Shown here: piece after piece, positions 43,499 through 52,010 of the stretch
Layout: each line of letters begins with the position of its first letter
Numbering within the stretch: the stretch's first letter is position 1
NCBI RefSeq assembly: GCF_000423525.1
Contig: NZ_AUID01000001.1
Location: 145,015 to 209,014 of the forward strand
DNA: 64,000 nt
Direction: 5' to 3'
Origin: Proteocatella sphenisci DSM 23131
GTDB taxonomy: Bacteria > Bacillota > Clostridia > Peptostreptococcales > Filifactoraceae
Made by a program: the position numbers and the translations under genes
Notes under the pieces: model-generated
Told to the model about the DNA's origin: nothing
Databases searched by the model: none
What the model saw: only the letters and a program-made list of their open reading frames with translations

Positions 43499-43556
43499 TT
43501 GCAAAAATGGATATGCATTCAATCTGTAACAGAATCAAAGTATGGCTAGTCACGTT

Positions 43557-44852
43557 TCATTCTATATTTAATATCTTTTTCGCTGCATAATCTGCTCCTC
43601 TTACTTTGGATATGCTGCTCCAATATCTTAAACTAAGCTTGGTATCCTCTTCTATATGATTAAATGCCTTTAATAAATCTTCTTTGCTGAAATTGTTTGG
43701 ATCTATTACCTTCCCCAATTTATTTTTTTCTACATCATATGCTATATTAAACTGATCACTTGAAAATGGCAGTATTATCATCTCTTTGCCATAATACATA
43801 GCTTCTGTCAAAGTATTGCATCCGCCATGAAATACAACTGTGTCTACATAGGGCATAAGTGCTATTTGAGGTATAAAGTCTTCTACTATTGTATTTAGTG
43901 AACTGTATTTTTTTAATTCCGGAGCATTATTACCTGCAGAGACTATCAATAAAGCTTCAGGATAAATTTCTCTGACAGATATGATGAGTTTTTCAAGAAC
44001 ATCTTTTCTATTAGACAAAAATGTTCCTAAACTTATCATTATTTTCTTTTCGCTTGTGTTTATTTTTTTCAGCCATTTTTCATCCAGTTGGGTTTTTACA
44101 AATGAATTCCCCATAAATATTTTTTGCGGCTTATCTTCAATATTATAAAAATCAAAATAGTTGTATATAATGGCTATCTCTGAGACTAGACTAAAAGCAT
44201 TACTGATTTTTTTGATAGAATTATTTTTAGTTATAATACTGTTAAAAACATCTGTAAATTCTGTTTGTGTTTGGGTTGAGACTTGTTTTAATCTTTCCAA
44301 ATCTTCTTCTTTAATAGTTATAGCTAGCGGCCAGTTTTTTGGCACATTGAAATATGACCCTTCTGCTGGAATGGTATTTGGATGGGGAGGGCAGAACGTT
44401 ATAAAAGGCAAACCCAGAAAATACAAGCTAAGAGTTACAGAATAAGATAATATATCTACAACGTACATATCTGCATGTAATAAATCATCTGCCTTCTTTA
44501 TTTTGTCTATAAGCTCATATGGATTGTACAGCATATCCGCGATTCTGTGACGTGACTGGGTTATAAGGGTTTCTACTGCACCTTTTTTTGTCGACTCAAA
44601 GAATTCTTCTAATCTTATATTTTCTGTATCTGCTTGTATTGTATTTTCAGTCTTGCCAATATTTTTGTTTGTACTAATATCTATTTCATAAAAATTCAAA
44701 TTTTCTTTTAAAATTATTTCCTTAAATTCAATACTGCAAGCAAATGTCACTTCTGACCCATATTTTTTAAAGCTCTTTGCCAGAACTAGCAAAGGGTTGA
44801 AATGCGAATAAAACGGCGGACTTACAAAAAATATATGTTTATATTTTATCAT
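43557..44852 (-). CDS. GT1-type glycosyltransferase (UGT/MGT-like)
   Basis: A 431-residue two-Rossmann (GT-B) transferase. The N-terminus HIFFVSPPFYSHFNPLLVLA is the acceptor-domain opening, with His in PPFYSHFNP as the typical catalytic base position. The donor domain has MISLGTFLSNRKDV and the signature VVFHGGCNTLTEAMYYGKEM, then ILPFSSDQFNIAYDVEKN. This is the layout of macrolide- or lipid-glycosylating GT1 enzymes using a UDP-sugar. It overlaps the upstream glycosyltransferase by 14 bases. The acceptor is unknown. Confidence 0.85.
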   Translation of the reverse strand: MIKYKHIFFVSPPFYSHFNPLLVLAKSFKKYGSEVTFACSIEFKEIILKENLNFYEIDISTNKNIGKTENTIQADTENIRLEEFFESTKKGAVETLITQSRHRIADMLYNPYELIDKIKKADDLLHADMYVVDILSYSVTLSLYFLGLPFITFCPPHPNTIPAEGSYFNVPKNWPLAITIKEEDLERLKQVSTQTQTEFTDVFNSIITKNNSIKKISNAFSLVSEIAIIYNYFDFYNIEDKPQKIFMGNSFVKTQLDEKWLKKINTSEKKIMISLGTFLSNRKDVLEKLIISVREIYPEALLIVSAGNNAPELKKYSSLNTIVEDFIPQIALMPYVDTVVFHGGCNTLTEAMYYGKEMIILPFSSDQFNIAYDVEKNKLGKVIDPNNFSKEDLLKAFNHIEEDTKLSLRYWSSISKVRGADYAAKKILNIE

Positions 44853-46878
44853 CTTCAGCTCCTTTTAACGACAAATAGAATGATAAGAACTCATTTGAAA
44901 TTCTTTTCATGGAAAAATTTTCATCTACCGTTTTTCTTCCTTGAGCTTGAATTTTTTTAAATTTATCTTTGTCAATTTTAGAATCATAAATATATTCTTC
45001 TGAACCGTTTGCGATAGTTTCCCAATTACTTGTATCAATTAAAAATCCATTTTTCCCATTTTTTATATAAGTTTTAACTCCACCTTTTATAGGGCCTATT
45101 GTCAGGAATCCTTTGGACATAGCTTCCAAAATTGCTATACCAAACTCTTCTTTTATACTTGAACATAGATAAATATGAGGAAGGTCGAAATCTTTCTGAA
45201 TAATAACTTTTTCAAGAAGTCTTATTTTTTCATTTGACATGGCGCCTTTATGAAAAAAACTGCCTTTTAATTCAGGATACTTTTCCAAGTAATCCTTAAA
45301 AAAATTAATAATTACGGCCTCCTCTTCATTTGGTTTTTCTAAATCTCCCCCTATCATTAAAAGATTATGAGTTCCCGATAGCCTGGAATTTGACCACGCT
45401 TTTAAAAGTTCAATCTGTCCTTTTTGAATAGATAGTCTACCTACATTTAATATTATCGGTCTTTCAAAAAAACCTGTATTTATTTCACTTAGTTCCATAA
45501 GCTCGTTTAAGTCTATATCTGTATCGTCATAATTAATCGATTTATCTATCTGTATTCCTTCACCTATCATTTTTATTTTTCTTTTTATATTTTCATCCTT
45601 AAATTGTGGAAAATATATTTCAAGTTCTTTTTTTATGTCCGTATCACCTATACCTACTATTCCATCACTTTTGCATATTAATTCATCACCTATTTTTATC
45701 TTATTTAACTTCTCAATAAGCTCTTTAAATCTCATTTCTTTTAAATTGCCAGCTCCGTCAAACATGTTTCTGTGTGGATCTGGAGTTAAAGTGAACACAA
45801 GTTTTTTATTCAACTCTTTGCTTAAATCAGCTATAGCTTTAGAAGCATTGTCCAGATATCTTATGTGAAAAATATGCGGATCTATATCTGCTTTTTTTAG
45901 AAACTTACCCACATATCTTTTTATAAATAATTCCCTTTTTATAAACGGATCTGATATAGATTGATCTAAATATATTGGTAATCTTATAAATATATGTTTT
46001 TCTCCATAATAACTTATAAATGCTTTGTTTGATTTTTCAGTTATAGTTATAGTAAATACAAAAGATACTCTACTGTCTTTTGATATCTCATCTCCTAAAT
46101 CTTTTAATAATACCGCCAGCCCTCCATTGTTCCCCTTACCGCTATCTTCAAAATCTCCATAGAACATTGACTGTAGAATTGAAATTCCTTGCTTTTTAAA
46201 TTTGAATTTCGTATTTAGAGAATTAATATAACTGTCACAAAATAGTTTGTTTTTTTCACATCTTATATTGGTCTTTACAAAAATCTCATCAATTCTATCA
46301 ATTGTATACAAATTTACTAATAAGTTTAGCATCTGTATTTTTATATTATCAGGATATGGGCGCGTTAATAATTTATATATGTAATCTTTAAATCCATCTC
46401 TTTTGAAACTATCTATATAATCCATTAAAATGGACATTATATCTAAATCCAGTTTGTATTTTTGGAGCATAAATAATATATCACTGTCATCCAAAAGATC
46501 CATATCACATTCAATACAAAGGTCTAAAACATGATACAGCTTTTGACTGTTACATTCTTTTTCTGAAATTATGTCTTTTATTTTTTTTTCAAATATCTTC
46601 TTTGTATAACTATCAAAAAATTTTAAAATGGTATCTACTATAAATCTGTCTATATACGGATTATCCCCCAAAAATAAACATAATTCATGTATGTCTTTTT
46701 CTGATAGGGTATTTTTGCGCTCTATTTGTTTTATAGTTTGGATCCGCTTTATTAATATACTTTCTTTTGAATTTATAGTTTTGTTTTTATTTATATAATT
46801 ATCTAAAAATAAGAGTGGGTAAATATAGTGACTTTCGGAATCATAAATATGATTTCTGAACTCAATAAATTCATTCAT
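44839..46878 (-). CDS. GT4-type glycosyltransferase with N-terminal helical extension
   Basis: A 679-residue protein. About 230 N-terminal residues are mainly helical with no recognised domain. Then comes a GT4 GT-B core: SKGKGNNGGLAVLL-like GDFEDSGKGNNGGLAVLLKD, TPDPHRNMFDGAG, ILNVGRLSIQKGQIELLKAW and the donor motif SIKEEFGIAILEAMSKGFLT with GGVKTYIKNGKNGFLID. The pattern around GGLAVLL and the DPHR segment is reminiscent of sucrose-synthase-like or sucrose-phosphate-type enzymes, but no firm assignment is possible. GGAAGGTGAGAGACA precedes the ATG. It is translationally coupled to the GT1 gene. Confidence 0.8.
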   Translation of the reverse strand: MNEFIEFRNHIYDSESHYIYPLLFLDNYINKNKTINSKESILIKRIQTIKQIERKNTLSEKDIHELCLFLGDNPYIDRFIVDTILKFFDSYTKKIFEKKIKDIISEKECNSQKLYHVLDLCIECDMDLLDDSDILFMLQKYKLDLDIMSILMDYIDSFKRDGFKDYIYKLLTRPYPDNIKIQMLNLLVNLYTIDRIDEIFVKTNIRCEKNKLFCDSYINSLNTKFKFKKQGISILQSMFYGDFEDSGKGNNGGLAVLLKDLGDEISKDSRVSFVFTITITEKSNKAFISYYGEKHIFIRLPIYLDQSISDPFIKRELFIKRYVGKFLKKADIDPHIFHIRYLDNASKAIADLSKELNKKLVFTLTPDPHRNMFDGAGNLKEMRFKELIEKLNKIKIGDELICKSDGIVGIGDTDIKKELEIYFPQFKDENIKRKIKMIGEGIQIDKSINYDDTDIDLNELMELSEINTGFFERPIILNVGRLSIQKGQIELLKAWSNSRLSGTHNLLMIGGDLEKPNEEEAVIINFFKDYLEKYPELKGSFFHKGAMSNEKIRLLEKVIIQKDFDLPHIYLCSSIKEEFGIAILEAMSKGFLTIGPIKGGVKTYIKNGKNGFLIDTSNWETIANGSEEYIYDSKIDKDKFKKIQAQGRKTVDENFSMKRISNEFLSFYLSLKGAEDDKI

Positions 46879-46935
46879 TGTCTCTCACCTTCCTAATTAA
46901 AACAAAAACTTGCAAGTAGGATGCTCAATATTCAG

Positions 46936-47991
46936 CTACAAAGATACCCAAGCCTTAAGTTCACTGCTTTTTTGAGCCAGTTCAATTATTCTTATTGTAT
47001 TTCGGGCTTGCTGCGGAGTGATTTTGAGTTTGTCATTTCCACATATGGCATCATACAGATTTTTGTACACTATAGTATAATCTCCTTGTTCACTTTCAAC
47101 CTTCCCGCAGACATGGATGTCATTTATATCAGTATTCAGAGTTCCCCAGATTGCCTCAGGCTCTTTTCCCCATTCCGATTTGTCTAGAGGAAGTTCTCCA
47201 GTTTTTAAGGAGGATTCCTGAACGTCCATTCCATATTTTACAAAAGAACCTTTGCTTCCATGGATCATATACCTTGGGCCTTGCTCCCGTACTAACATTC
47301 CCGCTTTCAGCCTGGCTGTGAATGTTTTGTATTTTAGCAAAATATCAAAATTATCGATTGTTTTTGCATTTTCTCTTTGAGTATCAAGGCATGCAAATAT
47401 TTCTTCAGGCAGACCAAACAATTGCTGCACCTGATCAATAAGATGAGATCCCAGGTCGTAAAGTATTCCTGATCCAGGCTCAATGTCCTCTTTCCATGAA
47501 TTTGACATTACTTCGCTTCTGAATCTGTCAAAATGGGCTTCATACTCCACTATATTTCCCAAAAATCCGGCATCAAGTATTTTTTTTACAGTTCTAAAGT
47601 CACTGTCGTATCTTCTGTTATGATTTACAGATATCACTCTCCCCATTTTTTGTGACAAGGCTATAAGCTGGTTAGCTTCTTCAGGGGTAACTGTAAAGGG
47701 CTTTTCAACTAAAACATGTTTGTAATTTTCCAGGGCTTTTTTTGCCATATCAAAATGCAAATAATTGGGTAATGCAATAACAACCAAATCAATTTCAGAA
47801 TCTAAAAATATATCTTCAATTTTATCTGCGATTATACTTTTATCATATTTTCCAATGAGCAAATCATTACTAGATCCACTTCTGCTAAAAATTTTATGAA
47901 GTTCAAATCCATCAACACTGCTTATAATTGGTTCATGAAAAACTCGACCGCCAACTCCATATCCTATAAGACCCACCTTGAGCTTTTTCAT
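46936..47991 (-). CDS. Gfo/Idh/MocA family NAD(P)-dependent oxidoreductase
   Basis: A sugar- or inositol-dehydrogenase-type enzyme of 351 residues. The nucleotide-binding start is VGLIGYGVGGRVFHEPII, and the catalytic EKP lies in HVLVEKPFTVTPEEANQL (about 90-107). YDLGSHLIDQVQQLFG supplies the usual His/Asp region. It resembles the YdgJ/IolW-type scyllo-inositol dehydrogenases. The ATG at 47991 follows GAGGGACTGTG and shares one base with the stop of the MoaE-like gene; upstream codons to 48027 are not needed. The substrate is unknown. Confidence 0.88.
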   Translation of the reverse strand: MKKLKVGLIGYGVGGRVFHEPIISSVDGFELHKIFSRSGSSNDLLIGKYDKSIIADKIEDIFLDSEIDLVVIALPNYLHFDMAKKALENYKHVLVEKPFTVTPEEANQLIALSQKMGRVISVNHNRRYDSDFRTVKKILDAGFLGNIVEYEAHFDRFRSEVMSNSWKEDIEPGSGILYDLGSHLIDQVQQLFGLPEEIFACLDTQRENAKTIDNFDILLKYKTFTARLKAGMLVREQGPRYMIHGSKGSFVKYGMDVQESSLKTGELPLDKSEWGKEPEAIWGTLNTDINDIHVCGKVESEQGDYTIVYKNLYDAICGNDKLKITPQQARNTIRIIELAQKSSELKAWVSL

Positions 47992-48398
47992 CACAGTCCC
48001 TCTTTCTTTTCTATTTCTGTCACGCACTGTGTCTTTATTCTTTCAACCAGAAACTGAAGTGCATCTATAACGTGAGGCCTTATGTCCCCACCAATCAGTA
48101 TATACATTATGTCATCTCCAACATTCAGTGTTCCTTCGTTGAGCCATACTCTGACATGAAAGATTCCCTTCATGCGATATGTCTCGGCAATTGCTGCCTC
48201 GATTTTTTGCGATTCATAGCTGAATTCCATACCTGTAACTACAGTTCCATCATCTATGCCCTGTCTTACTCTGGCTTTTGGGGTTTGACGAACAACTCCG
48301 TTGTGAATAAGATACATTCCTTCTTGCAAAGAAGTTTCAGCGGATTTTGCCTCTTTCAGCCAATCTTCTATTGATGGCCTGTCGCTGTTTTTGTTCAT
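47991..48398 (-). CDS. MoaE-like protein (molybdopterin synthase large-subunit family), divergent
   Basis: A 135-residue protein. The segment FHVRVWLNEGTLNVGDDIMY, followed by ILIGGDIRPHVIDALQFLVE and RIKTQC, is MoaE-like (compare HRIGELWPGDEIVFVGV and FEAGQFIMDYLKT of E. coli MoaE). The Trp-Lys that follows in active MoaE (second catalytic lysine) is not seen here. No MoaD or other molybdopterin gene is nearby. The ATG at 48398 follows GGAGGTATAT. It overlaps the 3' end of the EAL gene by 62 bases and is joined to the oxidoreductase gene by TGATG. Function is uncertain. Confidence 0.72.
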   Translation of the reverse strand: MNKNSDRPSIEDWLKEAKSAETSLQEGMYLIHNGVVRQTPKARVRQGIDDGTVVTGMEFSYESQKIEAAIAETYRMKGIFHVRVWLNEGTLNVGDDIMYILIGGDIRPHVIDALQFLVERIKTQCVTEIEKKEGL

Positions 48399-50667
48399 AT
48401 ATACCTCCATCTCCGCTCTTGCTTTCCAGAAATTCAATGGCCCTGTCCTCAGGCAGCGGCCTGCTTACAAGATACCCCTGTATTATGTCGCAGTCATGCT
48501 TTTTCAGATACTCCATCTGAATATCTGTCTCGACGCCTTCTGCTACCACCTCAAGCCCCACCTTGTGCACCATAGATATGATGTCCTCTGATATCAGATT
48601 GCTCTCTTTCTTTACAGATATATTATCTATGAACTGCTTGTCAATCTTTACTATGTCTATGTTGAGATCTCTCAGCCTAGCAAAGGATGAGAATCCTGTT
48701 CCGAAATCGTCAAGCGACACTGCTATTCCCATATTTTTCACATCTTCCAGCTTCTGATTTATCAGCTCAAAATTTTCAATGAGCACTGACTCCGTAATCT
48801 CAAACTCGAGCAGGCTGAGATCCGCTCCGACTGAGTCCACCGTTTTTATTACATCATCAACGAAATCATCTCTGAGAAGCTGCATTGCTGATATGTTCAC
48901 GGCGACAGCGATACTGTCAAATCCTATTTCATCGAGCCTGTTCAGAAACTCGCAGGATTTTTTGAGTATCAGTTTCCCAAGATCATATATGAGAAGCTTT
49001 CTTTCAGCTGTAGCTATAAACTCAACAGGCGAAACCATTCCCGTGTCAGGAAGCTTCATTCTGGCGAGCGCCTCAAAGCCGGTTATTATCTGCTTTTTTA
49101 TATCAAGCTTTGGCTGGAACTCAAGATAGAAAATGCCCTCGCCCTCTCCTGATACGATCTTTCTCAGGGCTTTTTCAATGATATCCTCACGTTTGAGGTT
49201 CTCTTCCATATATTTTTTGTAGAAAACGATCTTTTCATCTTTGATATGCTCAATATTTGAAAGTGCAAGCGAAGCATCTCTTAGCACCTTGTCTGCAGAA
49301 ATACCCTGATTCTCTATTTCGTATATCGAAATCTCAAGGCCTATATATTCATGTTTTGTGATTCCTTCAAATGGCTCTTTAAATATCTCTACCAGATTCT
49401 CCGCTATATCGGCAAGCTCTTTTGAATCTCTGTATCCCTCTACTGCAAGCACGAATCTGTCCGCATTGAATCTGAAGAACATGTGCTCCGGATCAGTAAT
49501 TTCTCTTACCCTTCTGCCAATCTGCCTTAGTATTTCATCTCCATAGACAAATCCATAGGTCATGTTGAGCGTCTTGAAATTCACACAGTTGAGAAGCAGA
49601 ACCGCTTTTTTTGATTTTTTCTGATTTTTTATTATCTCCTCCAGATATTCCTGAAGGTATTCTTTGTTTGGAAGTCCCGTAAGCCTGTCATAGTAGGCAG
49701 TCCTGACATTCATCTTATTTTTTCTGTAAGCATAGTAAAGAATAGTACCTACCACGGTCAGAATAAGAAAAAATTCGACAAATCCCTGTATTATTATGTT
49801 TCTTATATCATAATAAAAAAGATCAGATTTCCATACTATTGAAAGGGTCCCAAATTTCTCTGATCCATGAAATACAGGTGCACATGAATGCAGTACGCTT
49901 TTTCCATCAATCAGCCTATTTTCAGAGTCGGCATCAGACTTTGAGTAGTGTTCCCTTAGCTTCTCGTCCCTGATTTCGGTTCCGATGATTTCACTATCGC
50001 TGCTGGCTGCTACGATAAAGTCCGTGTCCGTAAAGTATACGTTTTCGACATTGTCCATTCTGACAATATCATTTACAAGCCGCTGGATATCAAATTTCTC
50101 CGTAAGATCATGAACATCTTCGGCAATTATTCCGACCTGCACAAAAGTGCCATCATTCTTTTTTACATAGCCAAATTTGAAGTACAGCTTGCTTTCGGTA
50201 TCCTGGCGTATATCCTCTACAAGCGAAGTTCTGTCACCCACCATAAAATCATATACCGGATGTCTCTCATAAGCTGTCCACCCTATATACTCCTCATAAT
50301 TGCTGTAGATTATGACCCCTTTATCATCATAGAGGTTTATCTGATCAACCTGAAATTTTTCGGCAAGATCTCCTATTTCTTCGTCGCTTCCGTAATTCTG
50401 CATGAGAAGAACAGCATTGCTCGCAGCCAGTATCCTTTGGTCGAGCATGTCCATTATCGTCTCATAAGCGACTGAGTTGTCCTCGAGCGTCCTTGAATAG
50501 CTGTCAGCTATGCTGATAGTAGATTCCTCAGTCATCCTGTAGATTTCTTCAATACGGCTGCTGGCCGTTATGTACATCATAGCCCCAAAAACCAGAGCCA
50601 GAACTATAAAGGGAATAAAAAAGTAATTGAAATCTTTTTTACTGAATTTCAGCATATCTTTTTCCAT
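48337..50667 (-). CDS. c-di-GMP phosphodiesterase: dCache-like sensor, degenerate GGDEF and active EAL domains
   Basis: A 776-residue membrane protein. Helices at about 14-36 and 291-313 flank an extracellular sensor domain. The GGDEF domain (about 325-490) keeps YDRLTGLPNKEYL, but the active site reads RFNADRF, so cyclase activity is unlikely. The EAL domain has FEALARM (531), VNISAMQL, EITES, DDFGTGFSS, KIDKQF, EGVET and QGYLVSRPL, so all catalytic residues are present. It should degrade c-di-GMP. GC content is visibly higher than in neighbouring genes, suggesting transfer. Its last 20 codons overlap the moaE-like start region. Confidence 0.9.
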   Translation of the reverse strand: MEKDMLKFSKKDFNYFFIPFIVLALVFGAMMYITASSRIEEIYRMTEESTISIADSYSRTLEDNSVAYETIMDMLDQRILAASNAVLLMQNYGSDEEIGDLAEKFQVDQINLYDDKGVIIYSNYEEYIGWTAYERHPVYDFMVGDRTSLVEDIRQDTESKLYFKFGYVKKNDGTFVQVGIIAEDVHDLTEKFDIQRLVNDIVRMDNVENVYFTDTDFIVAASSDSEIIGTEIRDEKLREHYSKSDADSENRLIDGKSVLHSCAPVFHGSEKFGTLSIVWKSDLFYYDIRNIIIQGFVEFFLILTVVGTILYYAYRKNKMNVRTAYYDRLTGLPNKEYLQEYLEEIIKNQKKSKKAVLLLNCVNFKTLNMTYGFVYGDEILRQIGRRVREITDPEHMFFRFNADRFVLAVEGYRDSKELADIAENLVEIFKEPFEGITKHEYIGLEISIYEIENQGISADKVLRDASLALSNIEHIKDEKIVFYKKYMEENLKREDIIEKALRKIVSGEGEGIFYLEFQPKLDIKKQIITGFEALARMKLPDTGMVSPVEFIATAERKLLIYDLGKLILKKSCEFLNRLDEIGFDSIAVAVNISAMQLLRDDFVDDVIKTVDSVGADLSLLEFEITESVLIENFELINQKLEDVKNMGIAVSLDDFGTGFSSFARLRDLNIDIVKIDKQFIDNISVKKESNLISEDIISMVHKVGLEVVAEGVETDIQMEYLKKHDCDIIQGYLVSRPLPEDRAIEFLESKSGDGGIYEQKQRQAINRRLAERGKIR

Positions 50668-50764
50668 AAATTGTCACAGCTCCCAGTCTGATCGCGAAAA
50701 ACATACATTAACATACTTTTAACTGTACCATTTAACGCTTAGCTCGTCAATATGATTGCTATGT

Positions 50765-50910
50765 TTATATGTGAATCTCTGCCTCAGAATACAGAACCGC
50801 CTTGCCGCTTAGCTTCACTCTTTCTCCATCCATTGTGCAGTAAAGCATACCGCTGCAGGATTTCCTCCAAAAACCCTGTCTGTAAAGGCATCAACTACAT
50901 ACTGCTTCAT
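50765..50910 (-). pseudogene. Remnant of a phzF-like gene (N- and C-terminal ends only)
   Basis: On the minus strand the ATG at 50910, with AGGAGGACGAG upstream, opens MKQYVVDAFTDRVFGGNPAA and continues VCFTAQWMEKE, a classic PhzF-family start. After a stop the frame shifts and reads KLSGKAVLYSEAEIHI, which matches the PhzF C-terminus. About 230 residues between are missing. This is a deletion derivative of an isomerase/epimerase-like gene. Confidence 0.75.
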
Positions 50911-50911
50911 A

Positions 50912-51295
50912 CTACTCGTCCTCCTTTTTGTCTGCATCCTCTTTTACTTCTGTAAATTCGACGTCTATAACATCTCTTTCTTTTTTTATCCTGCCTTTTA
51001 CTTTTTCAGACTCAGGTTTAATTAAAAATTTATATTTTGAAATTATATTCCCTGCATAAGAAAGCATTGAAAAAACAACAAGTGCATCTTCCATATAACC
51101 AAAGACAGGTATAAAATCTGGAACCAAATCAATTGGCGATATCAAATATATACTCATCATTACAATAAGGAAGATCACTTCAACTTTTTTTGTAAATCCG
51201 ACTTCATTCGAACTGAGAAAAGTACCCAAATATTTAAGATTTTTTATATAATTGAGCATTTTCCCTTTTTTGCTAAACCGATCCTTTGTTTTCAT
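50912..51295 (-). CDS. DUF1232 (YkvA-like) small membrane protein
   Basis: A 127-residue protein with two hydrophobic helices. The family core is complete as IYLISPIDLVPDFIPVFGYM followed by EDALVVFSML. The C-terminal 40 residues are highly charged. AGAAAGGTAAATT precedes the ATG. Family function is unknown; membership is clear from the YxxSPxDLxPDxxPxxGxxDD pattern. Its stop is one base before the phzF remnant ATG, so those two were probably once co-transcribed. Confidence 0.85.
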   Translation of the reverse strand: MKTKDRFSKKGKMLNYIKNLKYLGTFLSSNEVGFTKKVEVIFLIVMMSIYLISPIDLVPDFIPVFGYMEDALVVFSMLSYAGNIISKYKFLIKPESEKVKGRIKKERDVIDVEFTEVKEDADKKEDE

Positions 51296-51379
51296 AATTT
51301 ACCTTTCTTACTTTTTTGCAAAACTAAAATAAACACATTACTATAATATGATTATATATATGTGCACCATCTTAGTCAA

Positions 51380-51946
51380 TTATCTTCTTATAATTTCTTC
51401 TTCATTTACTATTAGGTCCATGGCCACGTCAAATTCATCTACAGCTATTTCATCAAACATAAGATTACTCCTGCATATTACAATCTTATGAAATTTTGTA
51501 TCAGAAAGATACCGATCATAGTATCCCCCACCTTTTCCAAGCCTGTTTCCATTTTTATCGCATGAAGTGCAGGGTATAATAGCGGCGTCTATTTGCTCAG
51601 GAGATATTTCAATGCAAGTTTCCAGTGGTTCCTCGATTCCAAAAAAACCTTTTTTTAAATCTGAAAAGCTTTTTATTTCATATACCCTAATGTTGTTTCC
51701 TTTAATACATTTTGGTACTCCTACTCGCTTTCCTGCCTTCAAAAGAGCTTCGATAACAGGTCTCGTTTCAATCTCGTCTTTCATTGAAACGAAGCAAAAT
51801 ACTGTATTTGCATTTTTTATTTCTTCTGTATTCAATATGTTTTGCTGTATGTTATAGTCAGATTTTCTTATTTCATCGCTGGTCATATATTTTTTTCTTT
51901 CTTTTATTATCTGTCGTATTTTGTTTTTTTCTTGTGAAATATTCAT
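51380..51946 (-). CDS. 5-formyltetrahydrofolate cyclo-ligase
   Basis: Converts 5-formyl-THF to 5,10-methenyl-THF with ATP. Seen are the ATP-binding basic stretch IRQIIKERKKYMTSDEIRKS near the N-terminus, the middle IETRPVIEALLKAGKRVGVP, and the conserved GNRLGKGGGYYDRYLSD near the C-terminus. Length of 188 is normal. It follows glmM with a terminator hairpin in between. Folate one-carbon metabolism also appears at the far left end of the window (folC). Confidence 0.92.
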   Translation of the reverse strand: MNISQEKNKIRQIIKERKKYMTSDEIRKSDYNIQQNILNTEEIKNANTVFCFVSMKDEIETRPVIEALLKAGKRVGVPKCIKGNNIRVYEIKSFSDLKKGFFGIEEPLETCIEISPEQIDAAIIPCTSCDKNGNRLGKGGGYYDRYLSDTKFHKIVICRSNLMFDEIAVDEFDVAMDLIVNEEEIIRR

Positions 51947-51969
51947 AATCTCTCCTTTTTGGTTTTTTA

Positions 51970-52005
51970 AAAAAGAGTCCCACTTATAGTAAGTGAAACT
52001 CTTTT
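51970..52005 (-). terminator. Terminator between glmM and the cyclo-ligase gene
   Basis: On the minus strand AAAGAGT-TTCACTTA pairs with TAAGTGGG-ACTCTTT (one mismatch), followed by six T. It ends the long cdaA-to-glmM run. Confidence 0.85.
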
Positions 52006-52010
52006 TATTG

